Source of the DNA: Acarospora socialis
Lineage: Eukaryota > Ascomycota > Lecanoromycetes > Acarosporales > Acarosporaceae
Reading direction: 5' to 3'
Length of the DNA stretch: 64,000 nucleotides
NCBI GenBank assembly: GCA_025617375.2
Contig: JAMYGW020000008.1
Span: 1,054,001-1,118,000 of the forward strand
Shown piece after piece: positions 11,354-23,668 of the stretch. Position numbers and translations under genes: made by a program. Below the pieces are notes generated by a model. The model saw nothing but the letters and a program-made list of their open reading frames with translations. It searched no databases and was not told the DNA's origin. Every line of letters begins with the position of its first letter. Positions within the stretch are counted from its first letter, which is position 1.

Positions 11354-12960
11354 TCATTGACAGTCCTGTATTTCCAACCCTGTATCATCTAGCAGCGGTG
11401 AGGGTATCCGAGCCTCCGCAACAGCAGCCATCAGCGTATTTCTCATCTTTGACGTTTTGATCTCTGCCTCATCATAGCCATCATCGTCGCTGTCACTATC
11501 ATCCCCTTTATCGATGGCGCCCTCCAGTTCCTCCGGGCCATCGCCATTGCAATGCCCGCGTGCTATCAAGATACGTTTTGCCACCTCCTCCTCTTCTCGT
11601 TTTGTCAAACCTTCACCGCAAAAGGTGCCCTGATCCGAAAATAGCGTCTCATTATCTGACTCTGCAACATCGTCGACCTGTCGAGTTAAGGCCAACAGCA
11701 TCGATTGTCGGAGTTAGGACCCCGGTTTTGCCCATGGTTTCTTGGTTCGCAATTCCGCCCACGACGTCTCTCAGCCCGGCTGCCTGTAGCGCCTATTGCG
11801 CAACAGCGTGACGACAAAATGGTAGTAGAAGAATTTTACTGCCTAAAATCCATCTTGAATTCCAGCTCTTTTCGTCGAGTTCGTCAAGCTTGTGGTTTCT
11901 ATGTCCATCGATCGAGCAGCGTCGTTCACCAATTGGGTTTTTTAGCGCTGCATCTTTTTAGGGTGCGGTTACCCAGAGGCAGCCATCTCCAGGGACATCC
12001 TTGTCGGAGATTTTCTTCGGACATGGGCTTCCGAGATCCCGTGTCTCACCATTACGGGGATCAGAGTCACTTGAGAACGTGAGATAATGAAGTAAGACCC
12101 CAAGAGAATCTTGCAGGCTGCCACTGGGGTACACAAGCGCTGCGATATTTCCGCCGAATTGTTGAGCCTCAGCGGTCGCAAATTGGTGGAAACGAGCCAT
12201 GATTGGGTTGGGCTCGACCGGGGCAGAACCGCGAAATCGCCCACATCAAACGCCCGTGCGGCGAAAGGGTGTAGTATAAGGCAGTTGTCAGCACGGAAAA
12301 GGCGCGACCCAGAGCCTGTGCCGAAGATGTAATCAACAAGCTCCGGTCCGAGCGAGGCAGGCACAATGTGTGCCGTCTTCATAAATTCGGTGGTATAGAA
12401 TCGTTTATTGATAGGACACCAAAGCTCGCCCTCCGGCGCCCCCAATCGGGCACCCGTATAGCTTGATGGCGTCTTTCCTCATAGCACTTTGCTGCGTCGA
12501 GGATTTCTTCCGGCTTGTCGTTGGGTCCTTGTATATACGAAGAAGCGCCGCAACGAACGCACCGTCAGAGTCAGGCGTGAGGAGTTCTATCTCCCCGGCA
12601 TTCTCTTCTTCCTGCTTTACTTTCCTAACCAGTTGCCAAAGCTCGTCTCCTGCACTGAGAACTCTCTTGTTCGCGGCGTTGTACGCCTTCCTATAATCTT
12701 TATCCAACAGTCTGCCTTGCTCTTTCTCCGCATCCAGCCATGTCTGGTGGATCCTTTGCTCGTCCACGTCCAGCTCAGGTCAGAAATTCGTAATTCTCTT
12801 GTGCGCTAGGGAGCCTCGCTCAATGGACACGTCGGAGATTTTGTGCTTTAGATCTTCGCGACTCTGCTTGTGCTGCCCAAGCCTCGGAGTCTGTATAAAA
12901 GAATAAGAGGGTCTTCATCTCATACTGGGGCGGACTCTGCACCAAGAAAGAGTCCTCATG
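11354..12960 (-). pseudogene. Decayed HNH-nuclease-domain fungal protein
   Basis: Remains of a fungal HNH-type protein of the kind common, and often multicopy, in ascomycetes. Recognisable pieces in order on the minus strand: a coiled helical segment after a TTATACAG acceptor at about 12890 (DLKHKISDVSIERGSLAHKR); a second helix (YRKAYNAANKRVLSAGDELW); the HNH-like core (GELWCPINKRF, TAHIVPASLG, LFRADNCLILHPFAARAFDVGD); and the acidic C-terminal helix (WAKPG, LRQSMLLALTRQV, then a Ser/Asp-rich tail). It is broken by an in-frame TGA at 12780-12782 (a CGA to TGA change would explain it), an apparent one-base insertion at about 12452-12458, and a TAA at 11714-11716. No intact start exon is evident. 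Family assignment is by motif layout only. Confidence 0.6.
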
Positions 12961-14382
12961 ATGAACTGGACTGACGGCCCCCAGGCGTTGTCAATCCAAC
13001 CGTCGCGGGTGGTTGTCAAGTTGAGTGTAGTGTACGGAAGATGGTTTATTTTCCCAGTGGATGGGGTGTTTATATAGACGTCTAGAACTACCTAGGAAAG
13101 GACAGTCCCTTCTGGGGCCCTTCTTTGCATTGTGCCTTCCATTCACTCTACAAAGTCTACCGTGCATGTCTACCTTATTGTCGCGCACCCATTCTTCTTT
13201 CTATTTGGACTGCCCATTATGAGGAAAGTACCTGATTGTTCGAGGTCCTAAATAAATGTATGAAGTGCTCCTTAACCCGATGCATCTCTTATCGAACAGA
13301 GTCCTTAGTATTTCAAATAATTTCATATGAAGATCTCCACGTAGGACAGAATAGCTTTCCTTAAGAAATGTATGTGTCGGAGTGCTGCTTGAACTACGCT
13401 CGTATTAGCATTCATTTGTAGCCTCGAACAATACCCTAACAACAATAAAAATGTCCATTAGGAGTGTAGAACCTGATTGTAGTCGTTAAGACGTTCTTCT
13501 CCTCACCACGGGAGAAAGAGTGTTGAAGAACTCAGTCGTCTCATATGAGACGGTACGATCTCGATGGAAGGGGCAAGAATTGCTGATCTGGCTAGGAAGG
13601 AGTACTCCGTGCAATCATCACTTATGTGCCGGTTAGATGGCAGTAATGAAATCACATAGGAATCTCCTTTCCTTCAATAAGGCTAACTTCTATTGATCAG
13701 GGCTCGGTCCTTGGCGATCTCAGAATGCATTGATGTCTTCCCTTCCTCGCGGTTGCCGTAATGCAGGGTCAAAGTCGAGCCATAGCAGATTTGCAATGTA
13801 TGCGCGATATGTACAGTACAGAATCCAGTTTCCATCCATCAACCAGCCGGCCTCACGCGAAGGAAGAAGCAATCTTCAACTTCACGGGCACAGACGCAGT
13901 ACATGTTATAACAGGGGATCCACCAACGCCGGTCTCATAACCCATTGTACCAGTGATGTGCCGTAGAGGTCACCCTTCATTGAACGCCGAATCCGCCATG
14001 CAAGAGATGCCCGCGACTAACAAACGCCGTAAAAACCGAAGGATAATACAGTTAGAGAAACGCTTCGTAGGTAGAGAGCTTGGTGCCAGAACTCCATACC
14101 ATCATAGTGATCAAGAGGGGGAAGAGAAAAGTGAGCGGAGGAGGGAGGTAAGCAGGTAAATTGTAGGTGTCTGAAGGTATCGAGATGTCTAAAGAGCGGG
14201 AGGAGCGCCTATGGCGAAAGCGGACTCAGAAAACCCGTCCTCTTGCTTCATCGTGCCGTTAAGCAGAGGACAAAGCCTGTTGTTTGGATCATAGTCGTCA
14301 GCAATTCGTTCTCACTCAGGTGAAAAATGGTTGTAAAACGGAAGGGTTTTTAAAGTAAGAAGAGAAAGTGAATGTAATAGAT
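12961..14382. other. Gene-poor stretch, 1.4 kb
   Basis: Upstream of the decayed HNH gene; includes a TATATA-like sequence near 13069 that could be its old promoter. No coding exon or known repeat recognised. Base composition is less GC-rich than the neighbouring genes. Confidence 0.4.
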
Positions 14383-17300
14383 TCAATGAGACGGTTGGCA
14401 GCACTTTTTGTTGGTCTTAATATGGCCGACTTGTCCACAGTTGGCGCACTTGCGTTGCGTTCCGGCGGACTTGGGGTTGGCAGTTGATGGCGAGCTAGGA
14501 GATCCGGGTGATATTGCTGCACCATCTGTGAGAATACCTTTTTGCTTGTCTCGAGCGATGCGACGACCTTTGTTACGCTCGAGACGAGCGAGTTCCTCCT
14601 CAAGACTATTCACAGCTGGTTAGCAAGACTCTGTCAGGATGCAAATTTGAGACATACCGTTTCTGCGCTCGCCGGTCTTGGTCAGCATCCCCAGTCGGTT
14701 TAAGCTCAGAGAGTCTAAATACAAGGTTAGCAGCCAGTAAGCAGCAAGCAGGTAGAGATAACACATACTTCATTGTCTCGGCCTCCTTCTCATGACGTCG
14801 TTTAAGGTATTGACGGATGACTTTTGGATCGCGAACCACATCTTGTACGCGTTCAAGGTTACCGTATCTGTCTCGAACATTGCGAGTAATTCGGAGCAAC
14901 TTGCCGGTCTGGCTGTTACTACTGAAGCGGCTAAACTGACTCATGCTCTCGTCATCACGACGGCCGAGAACAGCGTGGGGTTGTGCCTCGGATCGTGGAG
15001 TCCTAGATTCTCCGAAAAGATCATCTTGTTCATCCTGATGTTCTTCGTCCATGTCGGTGTCAGAATTCTCGATAGTGGAAGATAGGCTCGTCTTCTGGGC
15101 TTCCCATATCCGTCTGATCGACTCCTCGTAAGCTTTCTGTTGTCTTGCGACGTTGTAGCTGTGACCTCCGAGTTCTTTGAGCTTCTTTGCGTCCAGCTTG
15201 TCCTCAACGCTTTCGCCAACAGCTTTGAAACCACCTTTCATGGACGTGCGGATGAAGCTGAACGCTTCCCCTCGGCCGGATGGGTCACCTTCCCCATGTA
15301 ACTGTAACATAGCTTTGCCCTGTGTGGCATGGATGAAGCTTCGGGTTGTATACCATGGCGCAAGCTGTTGCTCTAGGCTTTGACCATCCTTAGCCTCTTC
15401 ATCGTCCACTTCGTCGTCTTCTTTGCCAAACCCTGCATCCTGAAGATGCCTCAGTCCTACTTGCATCGACTCGAGAAGACACACATCTTCAGGCTTCACC
15501 ACGTTCCTCAAAGCTTCTTCATCAGGTATGACTTCACCTGGCCTCATCTCCCACTCCTTGTGTTCTTTCGAGAACTGCATGAACTCCTTCATCTTCTGCC
15601 GATTCTGCATATCGGTTGTATCTGGAAAGTGCTTGGTGACCTCTGCAACACTGATCCGATGCGGTTTGTTCCGCCGAATTCTGCGGTACGAGATCATCTT
15701 GAGCCGATTCTTCGCAGCCGTTGTGACTTTGCGTGAGTGTGGTCCTGGCACGTCTATTGAGGGGAACTGTTGCCCGACAACGTAAAGATTCTCGATGTTC
15801 CGCAAATACCATTCCGATCCCCGAACTCCAGTCGTGTTGCGGATCACAAGAAAGTCTGAAAATTTTGCTTGCTGCTTGAATATAGGAGCTCGGTACATGC
15901 CATTGTACAGTGCCGGGGTGATCTGGCCAGGGTCGATATGTCCGAACATGGAAAAGGGGCTTTTGTCTTGTGGGAGCAAAACAGCCGTCTCTCCAAGTTC
16001 GAGTTTTGGTCTGGCATTATCTTCCATATTCTTCCGCCGGTAGTAATTGATCAATCGGCTACCCATACCAAAGTTTGACATCATGATAGGGTACTCTTCG
16101 GAATATTCGAGTAAGAGAACGTTTGAGTTGTCTCCCAACGACAGATCTCTTGTATTCTCGAAAATCGTACGTGTATCTTTGCCCTTCATATGCTTTCGTT
16201 TGGTGTGCCGTGGCTTACTGAATGTTACAGGCTGGTGTGTGGCGAACATTAGAGCGGGACGATGGAATGATCGGGCTTCCTGCTTCTCCAGTTTGGTTTT
16301 ATACTGTTCATCGTCAGAGCTATGAATGGAAGGGTTGGTGCAGATGCCATGACTTACGTATGGCCACTGCAGTCGTACTGCAGGCATGCTATGCTCGACT
16401 GTAAGGTTGCCAAGTGTGCTTCGAACCTTACTTTGATGATTTTCCTTCAGCAGATCGTACGCCTCATCGTTAGAAATGTTGTAGCGTGCAAGTTTATCTT
16501 TTATGGAAGTTCCGCTTGTCCCTCTCTTAGAATCAGCTCCAGCCCATCGTACGTTCTTCGCTACAGGGACAGGCTGATGGACATCAACTAGTAATTGCGG
16601 ATCGTTAAGATCTAACACAACCTTCTTGGCAACTTTCGATGTAGATAATTCTGGATCATCTAGAGAAGGAAATGCAAACTGAGGGACGGCTAGTAGGTTC
16701 TTCTCCACATGTCCGAGTTTGCGCCTCTGATGGGCTGGGTTAGCTGATTTCACAGACAGTTCGTAAGGAACTCAACTACCTTTGAAGGTCGGTAATCAAG
16801 GTCTCGGTCCCAATCATAATTATCCGTTCCGAAGAGATCATCATCACTTGCTTCAACAACCCTTGCGTCTCCATTCTCGGATTCCGAGAGTTGCTCAAGG
16901 CTATGGGTGTCCCAGTCCTCGCAGAGAATCTGCAAATCCTGCCAAGTCATGCCTCCGACAGACTCGCCCTCCAGATCGGAATCGAGGTTCATATCGTCAT
17001 CGCTGCTCTGCTCCCCAGACTCAAGTTCTGGCACCAGTATGAGCCCTTTTTGCTCTGCCTCTGCCTCCTGCGTGCGCTTGTTTGCTATCTGAGGTGCCCT
17101 AAAGCTCTTCTCCTGATCTTGGGCCAGCTCAAGACTTACTTTGGTCGGATTGACCGCTTTCGGAGGTTTCAATGGCGTCTTCCCAACATAGTGGGCTTTC
17201 TTGGGTGGCAATAACTCCATGAAGCGTGGGACAGTATGACGCTGAAACTTGGGCCAGAGAGATGTCAGCAACTCTTCCGTATTCTCTGGTGGCGCCGGAG

Positions 17301-18012
17301 GCAAGTCGCTTGCGGAACCAGAGCCGGACATGGCAAATAGCGCTTGTTGTAATAGCTGCTCCTTAGAACGCACGGCGTCCTTTGCGTTGTATTCAACAGG
17401 GCGAAAGAGCGGCTGACTGGATACAGCGGACATCTCTGGGATCTGAGATGAAACTGCGGGTAGGGTGCCAGAGGAATCGGGTAATACATCGTCATCCTCA
17501 AATTCAAACGACATGTTGGCACCGCTCGTGAGAACAGATTGCTGAGTGCCATTGGGCTCATCCTGTTGTCCTGCCGGTGAAGACGGTAGGTCCCCAAACA
17601 AATCGTCGAATCCGTCCCCCTCACTCGCTACATTTTCGGCGTTCGAAACTGGTGGATTCGACTCCTCCATAACATCGTCCAACCCTCCGAAGGCATCCTC
17701 TTCCTCAAACAACCCATCCTGGCCTGCTAGTTGTACCGCTCCTCCATCCTCATCTTCCGCCAGATCGCCGTCGCTGATGTCTTCGAAGTTCACAGCATCG
17801 TCTGCCTTCTCCCCAGCGTCCAAATCACGGCTCATGAACTCGAGACCCTCGTTGTGACCGCTCGTCAACTTTGCCAGCGTACTTTCGAATTCTGGGTCCG
17901 GCTCCTCCAATCCGCTCCGTGAATCCATCGCGTGAGGCATCGCCTTAGAAGATATTTCGTTTGTGAGATGTAGATGAGGCGACTTAGGTGGGTGTGAGGT
18001 AACAACTGCCAT
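14383..18012 (-). CDS. TAF1: TFIID subunit 1 (TAF1)
   Basis: Largest TAF of the general transcription factor TFIID, binding TBP and core promoter DNA. Exons 16780-18012, 14769-16726, 14658-14714 and 14383-14605 (introns 53, 54 and 52 nt), 1156 residues. The first about 400 residues are acidic, the TAND-like TBP-binding region, ending in WDRDLDYRPSK. Exon 2 carries the central TAF1 core: MSNFGMGSRLINYYR, FGHIDPGQITPALYNGMYRAP, SEWYLRNI and WEMRPGEVIPDEEALR. The C-terminus holds a zinc knuckle (CANCGQVGHIKTNKKC). There is no bromodomain, as usual for fungal TAF1. I chose the ATG at 18012; an internal ATG (MDSRSG...) near 17926 is an alternative. Intron 1 has its CTAAC branch site 10 nt before the acceptor, which decided the splice. 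Confidence 0.93.
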
Positions 18013-18489
18013 GCTCACAGCAAACTACCAACTCCTAGAGCCCGTAGCCTCACCGCACACCCAGAGTCCAAGAGGTCCGTGATCAGTATGCGATACATAT
18101 GCAAAGGTACAGAGTGAAAAGGTATTTGATATGAAGTAATGTAGTCCTGAGTTCTAGTCCGTTTAGATGTTGTGAGGTTGCGGCATCTGTTACTTTGGTA
18201 AAGCGGGCGTGCTACCTGGGTAATTTATAAGAGAAGGCATGGAGTCTTGTTAGCCAATGAGGGATGAGGCTCTGCGTTGGCGTGCACTAAGCGAGCGACA
18301 CCCCTCGCGTCTCAACATTCCCCAGATTTAAATCTACATTCTTCTACTCTGACAGAGCTTATTGTTCACGGAACAACTGCACAATCATTGTTGTGTAAAT
18401 TTCTAATCATTCGCTTGTCCACATGCATCTCACGAAATGTAGACCAAGTCATGGATGATAGCTGTTGACTAAGGTACTAATACGGAATC
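18013..18489. other. Intergenic between TGS1 3' end and TAF1 5' end
   Basis: Probably holds the TAF1 promoter. Nothing else recognised. Confidence 0.45.
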
Positions 18490-19455
18490 TCATACTTGAT
18501 CGAATTGAAAGCCTCCAATATACACACATAAAGCCTACTAAGAATTCAGCACGCGCCCGACTGTACTTCGAAGTGGCGCGAAAGAGCCTACCTTACTAGC
18601 ACCCTCCATACAATAATGGATCGCCGTCATCGTCTTATTGTCTGGTACGAGCTTGGCCAGTTGCCGCACATCAGACGTGCGAGGCAAGTAGAGGGCAATG
18701 TCACCAGTCAGCTTCGAGAACGGCTCGTAGAGATCGGTCAAGCTGTATGGCTGCATCACCGACAAGTCAAATATCGTGTCCGATCTGTACCCGGGTCCTG
18801 CCAACGCTCAGCTCGACTCGACTGACGAGATTCTCCGTACACACCTCCCCACGGAGGGCTTGCAAAGATAACAGCAAACTCTCCAACGTCCGCCAGCTCG
18901 TTCTGAATGATCTCGAAACAATCCCCTTGAAACCACGAGATCTTACCCTCCACCCCGTAAACTGCTGCATTGTGCTTGGCGCAGGCAAGCACCTTTGCGT
19001 CTTTTTCAATGGCATAGACTCGGTTCCATCTCCCCGAGCGCGCAAAAGCAATGGCATTCCCCCCCGCACCAGCAAAGGCGTCGATCAGGATGCCTTTGCC
19101 GGGTGGAAGAGTGTGTCCCATATGCTGCGCGATCTTACTGCCACGTCTTAGTCAACACGTCACAACTGAATAGGGCAGCTTGCGCGTACTTGGCGACAGG
19201 TTCGGGCGTGACTCCAAACCAGGCATCGTCGGTCATCCAGATGCCCTGGTCGTATTTCAGGAAGATGCTGTAGCGCTGATACCAGTACCTGAGCTTTCGT
19301 CAACTACAGCCATCAAGCATCGTGTCAAGGCGGGTAAGGTCGGGTGTAATGTACTTTTGAATATCCCACGGCACCTCACCCAGGCTGTTGTAGTGATGGC
19401 ATCCATCTGGAGGCTGTTCCTCATCAGGGCCTTCCATAAGATGTTGTATTGTCAT
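18490..19455 (-). CDS. TGS1: Trimethylguanosine synthase (cap hypermethylase)
   Basis: SAM-dependent enzyme that converts the m7G cap of snRNAs and snoRNAs to the 2,2,7-trimethyl form. Five exons: 19355-19455, 19190-19288, 18845-19137, 18592-18797 and 18490-18534 (introns 66, 52, 47 and 57 nt), 247 residues, normal for the compact fungal form. Motifs: VPWDIQKYWYQRYSIF and IWMTDDAWFGVTPEP near the N-terminus, SAM loop IDAFAGAGGNAIAFA, catalytic FASPPWGGPGYRSD spanning intron 3, and HYCMEGASK before the last 14-residue exon (ALCVYIGGFQFDQV). All five junctions keep frame and rebuild family motifs, so the model is solid. Single genomic reads would miss the small first and last exons. Confidence 0.92.
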
Positions 19456-20919
19456 CGTTGGGAGACTTTCATTTTCCGCCCATGGTTTAGTTAGAATCTA
19501 CCAAGATTTCCTGATGGCACATCACGTAGGCACAGAGCGAGGAGTTGTTGATCTCGGCTCGCACCAGTCTCGAAAGGACTGCTGGTGGGTTTCCTTCGAT
19601 GTAATTTTGCTTAAGACAGCAGTGGGACGTTGCCACTGCTAAGCTATAAGCCGCAAAAGCTTTAGGGCAAGGGTGGAGACAAGTCATGCAAGCCCATTAA
19701 TATAATCGGATTTTCATGCTTGATTGATTCGAGTTATTTAACAAGCCAGAACGTGAATGTACCAATTCGCTCAAATGGTCAATACTGTTGCGCCCTGCAC
19801 AACAAAAGGCCATTCGCAGTACCAGGTCAGTTTTACGAGCATGGAAGGGAGCCTGAACGTGAATGCAGTAGATTCGCTCGTTCTATGGTTACGACGTGCA
19901 ATACAGTCTATCGGTCCCCTTCGTCTCTTGTGCACACTGCACATCCTCGTGCCCCTAAGCTTGGATTCATTTGTGCTGCTGTTGCTGCGCATGCAAGCTG
20001 TGCCCATTGAGAGTGTTTGCGACGATACCAACTTCAAATCCCCATCATCTCGGGTCGCCAAATGTACTGTCCCGGCGCCTGAACCCCTGAGGCTTGATTC
20101 CGAAAGACAAAGGAAAGTGCTGCTTGCGCATGGAAAGCCATTCGACCGTATTGCGCATCGATTGGCGAGTCCCCATCGTAACCACTAACCTGCTTTTTGT
20201 CGACACCGCCCTGACAGAAGTCTAGACAAACGAGATATCTAGACACCATACCATAATGAGAGATGATCAAGAAGAGACATCCCTCATCAAGTTCTGGCAA
20301 AATATAGTCCGTGCGAGACGATTAGGTCTCTGACTACCAGCTGCCACCGCACAACGCCTTCAATTAACCTCCGTTTCGCATCAATACCTAACCAAATCAT
20401 AAGGAAGAACCCAGGTATTGACAAGTCATCTCTCTTCACGAGATACCACCATCTGCGAGTAGAGGCTCGGTAGAGGTTGGGGTCAAGACCCTGTGGGAAT
20501 GATCAAACTATGATATTCCGTCCTCGGATGCTTCATGCAGTGTCCGTTAGAGGATTAGAGAAAGGAATGAGAGGGTGTCCAATCAACCATTGCAGCCAGC
20601 CCCGGCAGCCCCAAATAACGAGCACTGGTCGAGGTTTCTCAAACACTCTGAGTATTGTCCTGTTCCAAGTACATAGCGGACAACTCCGTCCGCACCATTG
20701 CCGTCCTAATTTCCAGCAACTACACCTTGAGTCGACAGTCAACCACTGGATCTCGGGGCATAACCCTCGAGTGGTGTCTCTGCTACCAGCCGGGTTATCA
20801 CTTCGATCAAACAATATCTTCGAGCTCATATCCAAAGGAACACCGTTCGCTTTCTCTGACCATGCCTGATAAGTAAACCATCCCTTCACTGAACAACATG
20901 GCTCCCACGTTCAGAACCA
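19456..20919. other. Gene-poor stretch, 1.5 kb
   Basis: Contains several overlapping open frames on both strands (for example 19757-20188) with no recognisable product. A degenerate direct repeat, GAACGTGAATG followed about 7 nt later by ATTCGCTC, occurs near 19750 and again near 19855. Confidence 0.4.
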
Positions 20920-21806
20920 CTATGCATAGAATCTTAGGCATCTGCCCTCATCATGTGTACCCTTACACTCCAGTCCGCAAACGCGTGCGCCACACTTCAT
21001 GCACTTGATCCGCCCCCAGTAACCGCAGATCTCGCAGAACTGTCTCTGGGGCCTGCCTGAGGGCGAAGGACGTGCACGAGCCATATTGTAAGACAATGGT
21101 GGTGCCGTAACCAGAGCGTTGAGGACTGATTCTGAGGGTGCCGACGGGATGTAAGATCTCAGGAGAGGATTGGTATCGTCCGGAGAAAGTGTTGTAGTAG
21201 ATGGGGGTGGCATATTGCCTGGCAGCGTTGCCGAAGACGGCAAGGTTTTCTGGCGCGTGGAGTCTGTAGGAGTAGGTGTGGGAGACGAGGCGGAAGTCGA
21301 AGAACGTTTCAATCGACTAGTGGGAGTCTTGGTGGGTTTACTTGGAGGTGGTCGGGGGGTGAGCGCTGTTGAAGGCGGTTGTGGGTGAGCGGATAGAGCA
21401 GCCTCTTCATCGGCGAGATGATTGGCAAAGGTCTTCTGGGACATTAATATGCGCCGCACAGCTTGCGTGGCCTTTCCTTTGGACACTGAGCCCGATTCAG
21501 TATGCGCCAGATAGAATGGTTGACAATTTACGCACCACGCCCGGCGGTGTCCCTTTGCCTAGTGGGAACGGGTATCTGAACATCTCTGTGATTATCTTTA
21601 TCGAGTTCCGCCAGGTGCTTCAAGACCGCGTTGTTCTGCCGCGCAGTTGTATCTCCTCCTCCCACGACAACATTTCTTGCGGCGCGCTTTCGAGCTCCTG
21701 ACGGCTGGATTGCCGCTCTGGAGGGATCGTAGCCAGTATCTGGCACATAAGCCCATCCAGGCGCCGATATCGAGGTGGAATTTGGTAGAACTTCGATTTG
21801 AGGCAT
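20920..21806 (-). CDS. VPS71: SWR1-complex subunit, HIT-type zinc finger (VPS71/SWC6, ZNHIT1 orthologue)
   Basis: Nuclear subunit of the SWR1 remodeller that exchanges H2A for H2A.Z. Exons 21536-21806 and 20920-21485 with a 50-nt intron, 278 residues. The N-terminus MPQIEVLPN leads into a basic stretch (ARKRAARNVV) and a helix (NNAVLKHLAELDKDNH). A low-complexity Pro/Ser/Thr linker follows. The C-terminus is the HIT zinc finger: FCEICGYWGRIKC, MKCGARVCGLEC, HDEGRCLRFYA, with paired Cys and a final His/Cys. The fungal member is longer than human ZNHIT1 because of the linker. Divergent from the next gene with 266 bases between. Confidence 0.9.
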
Positions 21807-22072
21807 CTCTTACTGATGTTCTGGTTGACATTTCATCCAGTATCGCAACTGAGGCTTATGTGCATACGGCGGTAACTTAATCGAGATTAGCGTCAGAGGA
21901 GCTCGTGGAATTTGGAAGCCTTGTAGGGCTGAAGCTGCTATGCACCTGACTGACGTGCCCAACTCACATTGGTGCTTGACTCAGTATATAATCCAGTAAT
22001 AATTAAACATCACGACCATTAATCTTGCAGGTAGCTGTATCTCCGGGAAAATAGCAATTCGAACTCTACAGC

Positions 22073-22843
22073 ATGACCCTTCCAGCGTCCTCATTGTTAC
22101 GGCTACCACTAGAACTGAGACTGTCCATCTACCAATATTCCCCCAGTCGAGGCGGCGAAGACCTTCCGAGCAGAAAGTCCCTATCTTTACTCCAAACATG
22201 CTGTCAAATCTACATCGAGGCGCGCTTGATACCGTTCTCCGGTATAACTGTATCACTTGAGCCGTGGGACGAGTATGACCACTGCACATGGCATGGATTG
22301 ACCGCCCCGCCAGCTGTACAGCTTTTACGTCGTCTGCTACCTTGGCAACGGCGAGCCGTCTCGTTAGAGGTGCTTTCAATATGCCCGTGCTTCTCCGAAA
22401 AGTTCGCGACCAACTGGTCTTCGTTCCGAAATCTTTGCAACGAAGCAGGGCTCCGACTGAAAGTACTCTCTGTGACGACTGCGTGCCTGGTGGACTGTTA
22501 CTGCGGTGACCCACCTCCGATAGAATTCCCTTTCACTAGGTTTTCCGAGCTTCTACTCCATCCGGATCTTCGAGTGACTTATCGTTGCACAAAATCAGCC
22601 CGTCCTCTGCCTGACATCTGGGTCGAGATGCTTGAGAACGTTGGAGCCCACCCGAGGGCTGACACTGGGCGAGAGAGCGGCGGGAACGTCAACATCAAGA
22701 TGATTTTCGGCGTGGGCAGGGTGGATGGAAACAATCCGTGTCAATATCTACCGGCCAAAGGCGTGCACGCAGAGTTACCAGCATGTCGGAGTAGGTATGT
22801 GCAACTCGTGCCTGAGTTCAAGGTTTTGCCGACGGACTGGTGA
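22073..22843 (+). CDS. F-box-like hypothetical protein (single exon)
   Basis: Intron-less 256-residue protein. The N-terminus SLLRLPLELRLSIYQY and SLLQTCCQIYIEAR match the F-box-like leader found in large families of ascomycete proteins of unknown role (leucine/proline helix, then an L-Q-x-C-R-Q-I-Y-x-E-A motif and a following I-P-F). The rest has several Cys (ICPCFSEKF, CLVDCYCGDPP) but no catalytic motif that I recognise. If it is a true F-box it would recruit substrates to an SCF ubiquitin ligase, but no substrate-binding repeat is visible. Lineage-specific gene, likely. Confidence 0.7.
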   Translation: MTLPASSLLRLPLELRLSIYQYSPSRGGEDLPSRKSLSLLQTCCQIYIEARLIPFSGITVSLEPWDEYDHCTWHGLTAPPAVQLLRRLLPWQRRAVSLEVLSICPCFSEKFATNWSSFRNLCNEAGLRLKVLSVTTACLVDCYCGDPPPIEFPFTRFSELLLHPDLRVTYRCTKSARPLPDIWVEMLENVGAHPRADTGRESGGNVNIKMIFGVGRVDGNNPCQYLPAKGVHAELPACRSRYVQLVPEFKVLPTDW

Positions 22844-23668
22844 AGCTACATCGATGCGTGCAAGCCACCAGCACAAGCAGAGCGAAGATGTATAGACGAA
22901 TGACCTCAATAACCTGTCTCATAACCTTTCAATCTTCTCATCGTAGGAGTCTATGACATTTCGTCCATTACCTACGAACTCTCCGAAATCCCGTAGCTTT
23001 GAGAACCAAGCGCGGCTCAAGATCATCAAGGCCTGAATCAGGCTACTGCGGTATAGATCTGGCATTGAGATCTAAGGCTATGGAGTGGTCATGCAGGAAT
23101 ACTCGATCGAAAATGCTATAATAGAGAAACGACTGAACCCAGAGACCGCTTCCATCGCTTTCGCGAACCTCAAGTAGCACTCCATCCAAGCAGAGTGGCT
23201 TTTCGTCGAAATTCCGTCCCCTCAGCGTTTAGGCCAAACGGCGGTCACGCCTGACTTGACTACGGTTCGATATGTGTGAGACGTGCTAAAGGAGCAGTGA
23301 AGATCTTGCTCGTTTCAGAGATGAACAACGATAGGGCAATCAACATAATTCACGGAACAGGTGCACCATCAATTTCCCAGCTCTTCACAGATCAGAATGG
23401 TATGTGAAGGAAGGAAGCGGGATAAAGATACACAGCGATACATCGGCACAGTGAGATTTCAACTGAAGCACCCGAACAAGACTCCCACCATGATCCTGCA
23501 AGCTTTTGTACAGATTTGAAATGAGCAGCGATAGTACCCTTCAAAATGCTCTACAACCTGGCAGGGCTAGACACAGATTCTTAAATGAAAGAGAGACTGC
23601 CACCGGGCGTACCCCCTCCTTACAATCCCTTTCGGCAGAGTATCCCCCATACACACCTTCCCCGCCCA
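22844..23668. other. Intergenic, no gene seen
   Basis: Convergent flanks. No exon or repeat recognised. Confidence 0.45.

Noticed and set aside
19757-20188. 143-codon plus-strand frame
   Set aside because: Mirrored by a similar frame on the other strand and matches nothing that I recognise.
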